Shown here piece by piece: positions 26,710-34,782 of a DNA stretch of 64,000 nt. Source of the DNA: Emticicia aquatilis (GTDB taxonomy: Bacteria; Bacteroidota; Bacteroidia; Cytophagales; Spirosomataceae); NCBI RefSeq assembly GCF_014644295.1, contig NZ_BMKK01000005.1:124001-188000 (forward strand). The letters run 5' to 3'. Under the pieces are notes generated by a model that did no database searches, had not been told where the DNA came from, and saw nothing but the letters and a program-made list of their open reading frames with translations. Positions within the stretch are counted from its first letter, which is position 1; the number at the start of each line of letters is the position of its first letter. Both the position numbers and the translations under genes were made by a program.

Positions 26710-28410
26710 ATGCCAAACTTTAACATTGACGATATAAAATCTCGTACTTTTGATGCCATCGTGGTTGGCACAGGTATGAGTGGAGGGTGGGCAGCCAAAG
26801 AACTTACCCAAAAAGGCCTACGAACATTAGTTTTGGAGCGTGGGCGAGACGTAAAACATGTAATCGATTACCCAACAACACTAAAACAACCGTGGGAATT
26901 TGAACATCTGGGTCAAGTACCGCTCGAAATCAAGAAAGATTACCAGATTGCGAGCAAAAACTATATTTTCAGTGAAGCAACTGCTCATTTCCTGACCAAA
27001 GATGCCGAGCAAGAATATATCCAAGACCGCCCCTACGACTGGATTCGTGCCTATCATGTTGGTGGCCGCTCGCTCCTGTGGGGACGCATGACCCAGCGTT
27101 GGAGCGATTTCGATTTTGAAGGTCCTGCCCGTGATGGCTTCGCAGTAGATTGGCCAATTCGCTACGCCGATATTGCTCCGTGGTATAGCTACGTTGAGAA
27201 ATTTGCTGGCATTTCGGGCAATCGAGATGGCCTCTCTACCCTACCCGATGGAGAGTTTCTTCCGCCCCACGAAATGTCGTGCGTAGAGAAGCATTTCAAA
27301 TCTAAAATTGCCACAAAATACCCCGACCGCCACGTAATCATCGGTCGAGTGGCACACCTTACTCGACCTAAAGATATTCATTATAAACAAGGTCGTGCTG
27401 CCTGCCAAAACCGCACGATTTGCGAGCGTGGTTGCCCTTATGGTGGTTATTACAGCAGTAATGCTTCTACGATTCCGTGGGCCGAGAAAACTGGCAAAAT
27501 GACACTCCGACCACATTCGGTCGTGCATTCGGTGATTTATGATGAAACCAAAGGCCGAGCTACTGGCGTGCGAGTGATTGATACAAATACCAAGCAAATG
27601 ATAGAATACTATGCAAAAATCATTTTCTTAAATGCTTCGGCACTAAATACAAATTTGATTTTGCTCAATTCTACCTCCAATCGCTTTCCGAATGGGTTGG
27701 GTAATGATAATGGCATACTCGGAAAATTCATGGCTTTCCATAGTTATCGTGGAAGGATTTCAGCCGAATATGAGGGACTTCTTGATTCTACAACCGATGG
27801 CCGACGCCCAAATGGTAGTTATATTCCGAGATTTAGAAATGTTTTTAAGCAGGAAACCGATTTTCTGAGGGGCTATGCAACTTCGATTGCGGCTTCCAGA
27901 ATCGAAGTCACCGATAAAGATGGTTTTGGAGAAACCCTTAAACATAATTTATTAAATCCCAAACTGGGTTTATGGGGAGTCAATGCAAGTATGATGGCCG
28001 AGACTATTCCGAAAGAAAGCAGTGTGGTAAAGTTAGACAAGCAACTGGTCGATAAATACGGAATTCCGCAATTACGAATATCCATCGGCTATGATGATAA
28101 CGATGAGAAAGTTTTGAAGGATTTTCACGAGCAATTTTCGGAGATGTATCACGAAGCTGGATTTAAAAATATTCATCCGATTGATACCAAACGTCTTCCT
28201 GGTAACGAAAACCACGAAATGGGTGGCGTAAGAATGGGAAAAGACCCAAAAACTTCGCTGCTAAACAAATGGAATCAATTGCACGCTTGCAAAAACGTTT
28301 TCGTGACCGACGGAGCTTGCATGACCTCAACCTCAACTCAAAATCCATCGCTTACCTACATGGCTCTTACGGCTCGGGCAGTTGATTATGCGGTGAAACA
28401 ACGGTTTTAA
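26710..28410 (+). CDS. GMC-family FAD-dependent oxidoreductase
   Basis: A 566-residue soluble flavoprotein of the glucose-methanol-choline family, probably oxidising a sugar or polyol. The FAD-binding motif is AIVVGTGMSGGWAAKEL (about 15-31), followed by LVLERGRD. A GGRSLLWGRM block (about 117-126) is the GMC substrate-side signature. CQNRTICERGCPYGGYYS is Cys-rich. The C-terminal domain carries the catalytic-region His in NENHEMGGVRMG (about 505) and Asn in STSTQNPSLT (about 550). No Tat signal and no small partner subunit are seen, unlike the gluconate dehydrogenase type. Its position between FucP and an amidohydrolase of the fuconolactonase type suggests a non-phosphorylating sugar pathway (dehydrogenase then lactonase); this is inference. 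Confidence 0.88.
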   Translation: MPNFNIDDIKSRTFDAIVVGTGMSGGWAAKELTQKGLRTLVLERGRDVKHVIDYPTTLKQPWEFEHLGQVPLEIKKDYQIASKNYIFSEATAHFLTKDAEQEYIQDRPYDWIRAYHVGGRSLLWGRMTQRWSDFDFEGPARDGFAVDWPIRYADIAPWYSYVEKFAGISGNRDGLSTLPDGEFLPPHEMSCVEKHFKSKIATKYPDRHVIIGRVAHLTRPKDIHYKQGRAACQNRTICERGCPYGGYYSSNASTIPWAEKTGKMTLRPHSVVHSVIYDETKGRATGVRVIDTNTKQMIEYYAKIIFLNASALNTNLILLNSTSNRFPNGLGNDNGILGKFMAFHSYRGRISAEYEGLLDSTTDGRRPNGSYIPRFRNVFKQETDFLRGYATSIAASRIEVTDKDGFGETLKHNLLNPKLGLWGVNASMMAETIPKESSVVKLDKQLVDKYGIPQLRISIGYDDNDEKVLKDFHEQFSEMYHEAGFKNIHPIDTKRLPGNENHEMGGVRMGKDPKTSLLNKWNQLHACKNVFVTDGACMTSTSTQNPSLTYMALTARAVDYAVKQRF

Positions 28411-28417
28411 TGAATCG

Positions 28418-28455
28418 AATTTCTGAATAATTGGTAGCCTAATTATTCAGAAATT
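28418..28455. terminator. Bidirectional terminator hairpin
   Basis: 15-bp perfect stem AATTTCTGAATAATT (28418-28432)/28441-28455 with an 8-nt loop. It lies between convergent genes, and its right arm contains the last codons and stop of the amidohydrolase gene. Confidence 0.8.
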
Positions 28456-29276
28456 TCGTAAAACTTTGCTGCGTTTTCGCCAAAAACCTTGGCTTTTTCT
28501 GAAGCAGAAAAATCTTTTGTATAAGTGTCAATAATTTCCTTTACTTGGCTGTATTCACCCGCCACTAAGCATACTGGCCAATCGGAGCCAAACATAATTC
28601 TGCCTGTCCCGAAGGCATCAAAAACTACCTCTAAATAGGGCTTTATTTGCTCGTAAGTCCAATTTTCCCAATCGGCTTCGGTAATGATGCCCGACACTTT
28701 GCATTGCAGGTTTTCAAATTTCGACAAAGCTTTAATATCTCTTTCCCATTCATCAATCAAACCTGCTTTAATGTAGGGCTTGGCGATATGGTCAAGCACA
28801 AAAGGCTGGTCAGGAAACTGAGCCACAAATTTTTGAGCCGTAGCCAAATGTTTCGGAAAAATAAGGACATCATAGGTAAATCCATATTTTTTTAGCTTCG
28901 ATATGCCACGCAAAAAATTTGGGCGAAGCATATAATCAACATTGGGTTCGGCTTGCAAAACGTGCCTAAAACCCGCCAGTTTTTTCTCTGATTTCCATTC
29001 ACTTAACTGTTCATCAATGTCATCTGCTTGTAGGTCAATCCAACCCACAACTGCCTTTACGAAATTATTTTTAGCGGCCAAATCGAGTAGAAATCTTGTT
29101 TCTGCTAAACTTTGGTCGGCTTGCACGGCTACGCAAGCATCAATACCATTTTGCTGTAAAGTGGATTGTAAATCTTCGGGATAAAAGTTTCGTTGAATAA
29201 CCGACATATCATCAGTAATCCACGAGTCACGGATAGGGTCGAAAGTCCAAAAATGTTGGTGAGAATCAATGGTCAT
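28443..29276 (-). CDS. Amidohydrolase, L-fuconolactonase-like
   Basis: A 277-residue TIM-barrel metal-dependent hydrolase of the Amidohydro_2 family. DSHQHFW (H6, H8) at the start is the metal-binding HxH; QADQSLAET, WIDLQ, FRHVLQ, VLDHIAKP and FGSDWPVC (Asp) are family blocks closest to L-fucono-1,5-lactonase and related sugar lactonases. It would open a sugar lactone to the acid. A Bacteroidota promoter (29293-29324) lies directly upstream. The exact lactone is not determinable from sequence; 2-pyrone-4,6-dicarboxylate lactonase is a less likely alternative. Confidence 0.82.
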   Translation of the reverse strand: MTIDSHQHFWTFDPIRDSWITDDMSVIQRNFYPEDLQSTLQQNGIDACVAVQADQSLAETRFLLDLAAKNNFVKAVVGWIDLQADDIDEQLSEWKSEKKLAGFRHVLQAEPNVDYMLRPNFLRGISKLKKYGFTYDVLIFPKHLATAQKFVAQFPDQPFVLDHIAKPYIKAGLIDEWERDIKALSKFENLQCKVSGIITEADWENWTYEQIKPYLEVVFDAFGTGRIMFGSDWPVCLVAGEYSQVKEIIDTYTKDFSASEKAKVFGENAAKFYEISE

Positions 29277-29292
29277 TTAATAAAATTTTTCT

Positions 29293-29324
29293 CAAAGTTA
29301 TTGAATCAAATTGGCAACTGACAA
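29293..29324 (-). promoter_or_regulatory. Promoter of the amidohydrolase gene
   Basis: On the - strand TTG (29324-29322), a 21-nt spacer, then TAACTTTG (29300-29293). It leaves a leader of about 10 nt before the ATG at 29276. Confidence 0.6.
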
Positions 29325-29484
29325 GCAAAGCTGAATTTTTATCTACGCACCATTTAGCGAGTTGAAAAGCCATTTTTTAATCAAACAAAATTAGTTATTG
29401 TGCTAAATAAAGACAATGATAGTATAATATAAACAAAAAATTGTACTAATTTTATCTATTGTCTAATTTTTTACTAATAAATTC

Positions 29485-29515
29485 TTGCATAATTCAATTA
29501 AACTCTCTATTTTTG
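29485..29515 (+). promoter_or_regulatory. Promoter of a candidate small RNA
   Basis: TTG 29485-29487, 20-nt spacer, TATTTTTG 29508-29515, matching TTG-N19-21-TAnnTTTG. No open reading frame of useful length follows; a terminator hairpin starts 30 bp downstream. Confidence 0.55.
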
Positions 29516-29520
29516 GGTTA

Positions 29521-29585
29521 AAGTTGTGTGGATTTAGTAGTAGAAAAGGCTATGGGAGCTTTACCCATAGCCTTTCTTTATTTTT
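29521..29585 (+). ncRNA. Candidate small RNA, about 65 nt
   Basis: Inferred from a consensus promoter ending at 29515 and a terminator-like hairpin at 29545-29575 with no gene between. The transcript would have a 5' unpaired G/T-rich stretch (about 29521-29544) and a 3' stem. No known RNA family was recognised. The rest of 29277-29708 is AT-rich and shows no gene. Confidence 0.4.
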
Positions 29586-29590
29586 ATCGG
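29545..29590 (+). terminator. Terminator with no upstream gene
   Basis: 12-bp perfect stem AAAGGCTATGGG (29545-29556)/29564-29575, 7-nt loop, then a T-rich tail (CTTTATTTTTAT). It points along the + strand, where the nearest upstream + gene ends 1.1 kb away beyond a - gene. Confidence 0.8.
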
Positions 29591-29708
29591 TGGCAATTCA
29601 CAAAAAAAATCCTTATTTTTAGGCTGCATTTTTAGTTCTTCCCTTCAAAACAAAAAACTCTTTTTTATTCCTTTAATGAACGAATCGAAGCTTCGTTCCA
29701 CAACAAAT

Positions 29709-30410
29709 ATGAGTACAATTACTGATGACTTACAAGCTATTGCTACGCCCCAACGAGCCGAAACTTCTGCGTGGTTTTTCAAAACTGGCAAAGGCCAATA
29801 TGGCGATGGCGATGTTTTTATTGGTGTAACAAATCCTGATTTACGAGCAGTTTGCAAGAAATACGTTTCGTTGAAATTTGATGAATTACAAGAATTACTG
29901 GATAGCGAAATTCATGAATATCGAATGGCCGCTTTGATAATTTTAGTTGAACAAATGAAAAAAGCCAAAGCAGCCGAGAAACGTAGCGAAATTTATGATT
30001 TTTATTTAGATAATGCGTACAGAATAAATAACTGGGATTTGGTTGATTGCTCGGCTCGAGATGTTGTGGGATTTTATTTATTCGATAAAGACCGTAGCAT
30101 TTTATACGATATGGCTCGCACCGACCACCTCTGGACTCAGCGTATTGCTATCATTGCCACACACTATTTTATCAATAAAAAACAGTTTTTGGACACCCTC
30201 AAAATTTCCGAAATTCTGCTTTCGCACAAGCATGATTTGATTCATAAAGCCGTTGGTTGGATGTTGCGTGAAGCTTGGAAAAAGGGAGCAGAAGAAGCAG
30301 TGGAGGCATTCTTGGAGCAAAATATTGGCAGAATCCCTCGTACAGCTCTTAGATACGCCATTGAAAAAATGAGTGATGAGCGAAAAAAGTATTTCATGAC
30401 GCTACGATAA
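29709..30410 (+). CDS. AlkD-like DNA alkylation repair protein
   Basis: A 233-residue all-helical HEAT-like repeat protein of the DNA_alkylation family (PF08713). Family blocks seen: ETSAWFFKTGKGQYGDGDVF, GVTNPDLRAVCKKY, HEYRMAALIILVEQ, NAYRINNWDLVDCSARDVVG, and a C-terminal RTALRYAIEKM. AlkD glycosylases excise positively charged alkylated purines (3-methyladenine, 7-methylguanine). The catalytic-type W-D pair in INNWDLVD and the Trp-rich HLWTQRIA helix are present. ATG 29709 (MSTITDDLQ) is preferred; ATG 29676 would add 11 residues (MNESKLRSTTN) not typical of the family. Monocistronic by appearance. Confidence 0.88.
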   Translation: MSTITDDLQAIATPQRAETSAWFFKTGKGQYGDGDVFIGVTNPDLRAVCKKYVSLKFDELQELLDSEIHEYRMAALIILVEQMKKAKAAEKRSEIYDFYLDNAYRINNWDLVDCSARDVVGFYLFDKDRSILYDMARTDHLWTQRIAIIATHYFINKKQFLDTLKISEILLSHKHDLIHKAVGWMLREAWKKGAEEAVEAFLEQNIGRIPRTALRYAIEKMSDERKKYFMTLR

Positions 30411-30464
30411 ATATTGCTTGACTGATTTTTGAGTTACAACATCATACTTAAAGGTTTTTTATAT

Positions 30465-30533
30465 CCCGCAGACTTCGCAGAAAACCGCTGAAATTGTGGA
30501 ATCTTTTCTGCGAATATCTGCGGTTTCAGCGGG
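30465..30533. repeat. Palindromic intergenic repeat (TTCGCAGAAAA type)
   Basis: CCCGCAGACTTCGCAGAAAA (30465-30484) pairs with 30504-30533. The right arm has about 10 extra bases, so the pairing is imperfect. The type (CCGCAGAtTTCGCAGA) is a familiar intergenic repeat in Cytophagales. It lies between the AlkD-like and aminotransferase genes. Confidence 0.65.
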
Positions 30534-30602
30534 CAATTACGATATACTGAAAACTAAAAATAGAATTATTATCTTCATCAAACACCTAAACCGTCTTTTC
30601 CA

Positions 30603-31865
30603 ATGAACAAACGTCAATTTATCAAAATCCTAACTGCTACAAGCCTTACGCTACCTGCTTTTGGAAAAAAACTGGACAAAACACTGACGAGATTTGAGCA
30701 ACAAACGCCCGAAAATCTGGCTCAAAACGAAGATTTTTGGGCAGAAATCAGAAAAGCTTACCGCATCAAGCCTGATTATATCAATCTCGAAAACGGTTAT
30801 TACTCGTTTGCTCCACAAGAAACCTTAGAGGCATTTATTGGCAATGTACGAGAAATTAATTTTCAAGCATCTTACTATATGCGTACTCGACAATTTGATG
30901 ATAAAGCCGAAGCACGCAAAAAACTGGCGGCATTGGCGGGGTGTTCGGTAGAAGAATTGATAATTACAAGAAACACGACCGAATCGCTTGATACGGTGAT
31001 AGCAGGATACGATTGGAAAGCAGGTGATGAGGCCGTGATGGCCATGCAAGATTACGGTGCAATGCTTGATATGTTTAAGCTACAAGCTCGTCGCTATGGT
31101 ATTGTAAATAAAATTGTGTCGATTCCGAATCATCCAAAATCTGACGAGGAAATTGTAGAAATCTACGAAAAAGCCATTACGCCTAAAACTCGCCTACTGA
31201 TGGTTTGTCACATGATAAATATTACGGGGCATATTTTACCTATCCGAAAAATCTGTGATATGGCTCATGCCAAAGGTGTGGATGTGATGGTTGATGGAGC
31301 TCATGCCTTGGCACACATTGACTATAAAATCAGCGATTTGGGCTGTGATTATTACGGAAGTAGCCTGCACAAATGGCTCAGTGTGCCTCTCGGTGCGGGA
31401 CTTTTGTACGTAAAAAAAGATAAAATTAGCAAACTTTGGCAAATGTTTGGCGATATGGGTTATCAGGATGATGATATTAGAAAATTGAATCATACGGGTA
31501 CACACCCTGTGCATACCGACCTCACGATAAGTCACGCCATTGATTTTCACCAAAAGATTGGCATTCAACGCAAAGAAGCAAGGTTGCGTTACCTACAAGA
31601 ATATTGGACAAAACAAGTACGAGATATTCCGAATATCGTGCTGAATACTCCAGCCGATGATAAGCGTGCTTGTGGCATTGCGAATGTAGGAATAAAGACC
31701 ATAAAACCAGCCGATTTAGCAAAAATGCTATTGAGTAAATATAAAATCTGGACGGTAGCCATAGATTACGCCAACGTACAAGGCTGCCGAATTACTCCAA
31801 ATGTTTATACCTCAACGGCCGAATTAGATAAGTTTGTTGCGGCATTGAAAGAATTGGCGGTTTAA
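30603..31865 (+). CDS. Class V aminotransferase (PLP-dependent), possibly exported
   Basis: A 420-residue fold-type I PLP enzyme of the class V aminotransferase/isopenicillin-N-epimerase-like family. PLP-site residues visible: Asp231 in VMVDGAHALAH, Lys257 in YGSSLHKWLSVPLGAG, and the ITRNTTESLD phosphate-side block (about 121-130). Residues 1-22 (MNKRQFIKILTATSLTLPAF) look like a signal sequence of the twin-arginine kind with KR in place of RR, as in relatives annotated with Tat signals. Possible roles are desulfurase, epimerase or kynureninase-like; none can be chosen from sequence. No linked pathway genes are seen. Confidence 0.82.
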   Translation: MNKRQFIKILTATSLTLPAFGKKLDKTLTRFEQQTPENLAQNEDFWAEIRKAYRIKPDYINLENGYYSFAPQETLEAFIGNVREINFQASYYMRTRQFDDKAEARKKLAALAGCSVEELIITRNTTESLDTVIAGYDWKAGDEAVMAMQDYGAMLDMFKLQARRYGIVNKIVSIPNHPKSDEEIVEIYEKAITPKTRLLMVCHMINITGHILPIRKICDMAHAKGVDVMVDGAHALAHIDYKISDLGCDYYGSSLHKWLSVPLGAGLLYVKKDKISKLWQMFGDMGYQDDDIRKLNHTGTHPVHTDLTISHAIDFHQKIGIQRKEARLRYLQEYWTKQVRDIPNIVLNTPADDKRACGIANVGIKTIKPADLAKMLLSKYKIWTVAIDYANVQGCRITPNVYTSTAELDKFVAALKELAV

Positions 31866-31881
31866 GTTGCCCTGTCATAAA

Positions 31882-31914
31882 AACGTCGGCAAGGGTCAAA
31901 ACCTTGCCGACGTT
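31882..31914. terminator. Hairpin terminator belonging to a dispersed repeat, copy 1
   Basis: 13-bp perfect stem AACGTCGGCAAGG (31882-31894)/31902-31914 with loop GTCAAAA. It lies between convergent genes. The same element, with two compensated base changes at most, recurs at 59212-59244. Confidence 0.8.
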
Positions 31915-31969
31915 GAAATATCCTTAAATATAATATCGAAAATCCAGATTGGACGTTCTTACGAAAAAA

Positions 31970-33259
31970 TCATTTTACTTTCAAAACAACTTTCGAGTCA
32001 ACATCTTTTACTGATGAACTCTGAACCGAAATTTGATTTTCACTAACGCCTCTTTCAAGTAAAACTTCTCTGATGGCATAGGCACGGTCTTCGCCGAGTG
32101 TTCCTTTCGAGCTTTGTGAGCCACCCGCAATCGTGATTTTTGATTTACGGTTAGCTTTCAAGTATTTCACAACTGCATCTAAATCGCCTTTTGAACTAAT
32201 TTCTGCACTATTATTCTTAAAGTTAGTATTCAAAATTATCCACGCTTTTGTATTTTTAAGCTGCTCTTCGATTGGATGATTAGCAAAAACATTATCGAAG
32301 GTTACTTTTCTCTCCTCTTTTTTGGGTTCTTCGGCTTTTTTCTCAACTGGCTTAGTAGGTTCTACCTTTTTCGGCTCTTCAGCTTTTGGCTTTTCTTCGG
32401 TCGTTTTTTCTGGAGTTTTTACTTCCTTAATCGGCTTAGCTACTTCAGTATTTGAAAAACCACTTGTAGTATCAACAGAAGTTGCTGTAGCCGAAATGCT
32501 ACTATCCGAAAATGTCGAATCTTGTTTTGGTAGCACCCCAACTTCGGCTGTTGGTTCGACAGGTTTAACAGTTTTACGGTATTTCCAAAAATAAGCTACA
32601 CCAGCCAAAAACAATAGGCCAACCAAAACCCACGGAATCCATGACCAAATACCCTTACTTTCGGTACTTTCTTTTTTGAGTTCTTTTGGTTTTTCTTCAC
32701 TTTGTGGTTTAACCGCAGCACCCGAACTTTTAAAATTAAGTTGATTGGCAATAGCAGGTGGTAAAGCCCCAAAAACAGACTCTCGTTGGTCGGCCAAAAG
32801 CCTTGTCAGACCAGATACGCCGAGACCTTCTTTGTTCACGACTTTGCCCAATGCTCCCAAAACGAGTGGAGCCGCCAAACCCACCAACGAAGAAGCAGAA
32901 GTTTTGCGAATACCCGTGAGCGTAGATAATTTTTCTACGATAGAATTGCTCTTACTGCCTGTAAAGTGGTTAAAAATATTAGAGCCAATTGTGATTAATA
33001 GCTGCGTTTTATCAAAATTACTGAGCAAATTCGGCAAATCGTCGAGGATTTCGCCAGTATGACCGCCATCTTTCAAGACATCCATGACCTTGCCTGTCTC
33101 TTCGTCGTTAGAGGCATTTCTCATAATTCCGCCTAAAACAATCGGCACTGAGCTGTTTAAAGCCGAGCCGATATTCTCTGGGTGTTCGCCCAGAAAGTTA
33201 CTAACTTTCTCTATGACAGAATCAGTCAATTTGTCTTTGATGAGTCCAAGTATGTCCAT
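31970..33259 (-). CDS. DUF937-OmpA fusion membrane protein
   Basis: A 429-residue protein. Residues 1 to about 175 are a DUF937 domain (MDILGLIKDKLTDSVIEKVS, GLAAPLVLGALGKVV, PPAIANQLNF). A single TM helix follows (about 209-229, WIPWVLVGLLFLAGVAYFW), then a long Lys/Pro/Glu/Thr-rich linker (about 235-320), and a C-terminal OmpA-like domain (about 325-429; FKNNSAEISSKGDLDAVVKYL, LGEDRAYAIREVLLERGV). The topology implies DUF937 in the cytoplasm and OmpA in the periplasm. The OmpA part lacks the usual HTD peptidoglycan-binding triplet (IAGGSQSSKG stands in its place), so peptidoglycan binding is doubtful. Function unknown; similar fusions exist in Bacteroidota. Confidence 0.78.
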   Translation of the reverse strand: MDILGLIKDKLTDSVIEKVSNFLGEHPENIGSALNSSVPIVLGGIMRNASNDEETGKVMDVLKDGGHTGEILDDLPNLLSNFDKTQLLITIGSNIFNHFTGSKSNSIVEKLSTLTGIRKTSASSLVGLAAPLVLGALGKVVNKEGLGVSGLTRLLADQRESVFGALPPAIANQLNFKSSGAAVKPQSEEKPKELKKESTESKGIWSWIPWVLVGLLFLAGVAYFWKYRKTVKPVEPTAEVGVLPKQDSTFSDSSISATATSVDTTSGFSNTEVAKPIKEVKTPEKTTEEKPKAEEPKKVEPTKPVEKKAEEPKKEERKVTFDNVFANHPIEEQLKNTKAWIILNTNFKNNSAEISSKGDLDAVVKYLKANRKSKITIAGGSQSSKGTLGEDRAYAIREVLLERGVSENQISVQSSSVKDVDSKVVLKVK

Positions 33260-33522
33260 AAAGCTACGAATTCGTGATTAATAAATAGTTTTCGGGAGGC
33301 GTTTTACATTTACGCTGAAACCCTCAAAAACTATGCCCAAAGTAAGCCGTGCCTAAAATATTATGTATCCGCTTGATAACAAAACGAAGGAAATTGGGTG
33401 AATATTTTAGATTGAAATAAGTTGAAAACGGCTCACTTTCAACAATAAATGGTTAAGAAAAATATCTTTAGATTACTATGAAACTGCTAATCAATAATGT
33501 AAACATTCGTACTTAATAATAT

Positions 33523-33596
33523 TTGCAATAAAAAAAATGCAGAAATGTGTTGCAATAAAAAAAATGCAACTTATTTTTGCAATAAAAAAAATGCAA
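33523..33596 (+). repeat. Three 27-bp-period palindromic direct repeats
   Basis: TTGCAATAAAAAAAATGCAA at 33550-33569 and 33577-33596, and the same minus its last base at 33523-33541. Starts are exactly 27 bp apart. Each unit is an inverted repeat TTGCA-N10-TGCAA around an A-tract, so each could bind a dimer, with all sites on a regular phase. The last ends 4 bp before ATG 33601. The remainder of 33260-33522 shows no gene or clear signal. Confidence 0.9.
33550..33579 (+). promoter_or_regulatory. Promoter embedded in the 27-bp repeats
   Basis: TTG 33550-33552 (first bases of repeat 2), 19-nt spacer, TATTTTTG 33572-33579 (ending in the first bases of repeat 3). Transcription would start near 33585, inside repeat 3, giving a leader of about 15 nt. 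Only the repeat 2-3 interval provides the TA of the -7 element. Confidence 0.6.
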
Positions 33597-33600
33597 AATT

Positions 33601-34782
33601 ATGAAACTGAGTATTGGTAAAACCGCAACTGGTGATAATTTTTTCTTGAGAAATGATGTAGTGCATGAAATTTATGAAGCACTCGAAGAAGGTAACAACT
33701 TATTGCTATCTGCTCCAAGACGAGTTGGAAAAACTTCAATTATCCATTTCATTAAAGATAATCCTGCTGAAGAATATTACTGTGTATATGTTGATACTGA
33801 GGACGTTAGTGATAGTCAGACGTTTTTCAAAGTTTTACTAAAAGCTATTTTTGATGTTGAAAATAAGAGTCGATTTTTGAAAAGCATGGCGAATGCTGGC
33901 AAAAAAATTAAGGGATTCTTAGAAAAGATTGATAATGTAGATATTGGTGGAGTGTTTTCGATTGATTTCAATGAAAAAGCAGATGATAAGCAAGATTATT
34001 ATGAGAAATTTAAAGAGTTTTTAGAAAAAGTAGATTTAGATAATCGAAAAATCTTGCTGATGATTGATGAATTTCCTGTTACGATTGAACACATTCGAGA
34101 TGAACAAGGCGAGCAAGCTGCAAAAAACTTTCTGAAACAAAACCGAGCAATCAGACAAAACCCTGCTTTGGCTCAAAAAATAAAATTCATTTATACAGGT
34201 TCAATCGGCTTACTTTCGGTCGTAAAAAGGCTCAATGCTACGGCCGATGTAAATGACATTCAGACTTATAAACTTCGTCCGCTTTCGCTGAAAGATGGTC
34301 TTCAACTGGCCAAAACCTTACTTCAAAACTATCAGATTGAAGCCTCGGACGAGATTTTAAAACATCTACTACAAGATAAAATCGAGTGGCTGATTCCATT
34401 TCATATTCAATTGGCTATCAAAGAAATCCGTGATTTATATCGAAATGAGCCAAGCGAAATTGATGAAAAATTTATTGAAAAGGCATTCAATGAGTTGATT
34501 CTCAATGGCAATATTTACCTTGACCATTATCGTGGCCGACTTAACCAAGTTTTCAATAGAAACGAACTGGATTTGGTAAAAGAAATGATGAGCAAACTCG
34601 CTGATAATCAATCGGTTGATGAATTAGTTTTGTATGATTTAGCGGTCAAACATCAACTCGAAAATTCTTTCAAAAATATACTTCTTACGCTCGAATATGA
34701 CGGTTATATTGCCGAAGTAGCCGACAAAAAATGGCGGTTTTATTCTCCAATTCTTAAAAAATGGTGGTCGAAAAATGTCTGA
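33601..34782 (+). CDS. P-loop ATPase of the archaeal-ATPase/STAND-like type
   Basis: A 393-residue P-loop NTPase related to the PF01637 group. Walker A is APRRVGKTS (38-46), Walker B LLMIDEFP with Asp156-Glu157, and a sensor-like FIYTGSIG lies at 197-204. The N-terminal KTATGDNFFLRND matches the FxDR-type entry motif of these ATPases. A helical/winged C-terminal region follows (about 230-393), with PLSLKDGLQLAKTLL and LVLYDLAVKHQLENSFKNILLTLE. No DUF234 nuclease domain is obvious. It overlaps the next ATPase gene by 8 bp (ATGTCTGA), so the two are translationally coupled. Role unknown; such ATPases are found in defence and mobile-element settings. Confidence 0.75.
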   Translation: MKLSIGKTATGDNFFLRNDVVHEIYEALEEGNNLLLSAPRRVGKTSIIHFIKDNPAEEYYCVYVDTEDVSDSQTFFKVLLKAIFDVENKSRFLKSMANAGKKIKGFLEKIDNVDIGGVFSIDFNEKADDKQDYYEKFKEFLEKVDLDNRKILLMIDEFPVTIEHIRDEQGEQAAKNFLKQNRAIRQNPALAQKIKFIYTGSIGLLSVVKRLNATADVNDIQTYKLRPLSLKDGLQLAKTLLQNYQIEASDEILKHLLQDKIEWLIPFHIQLAIKEIRDLYRNEPSEIDEKFIEKAFNELILNGNIYLDHYRGRLNQVFNRNELDLVKEMMSKLADNQSVDELVLYDLAVKHQLENSFKNILLTLEYDGYIAEVADKKWRFYSPILKKWWSKNV

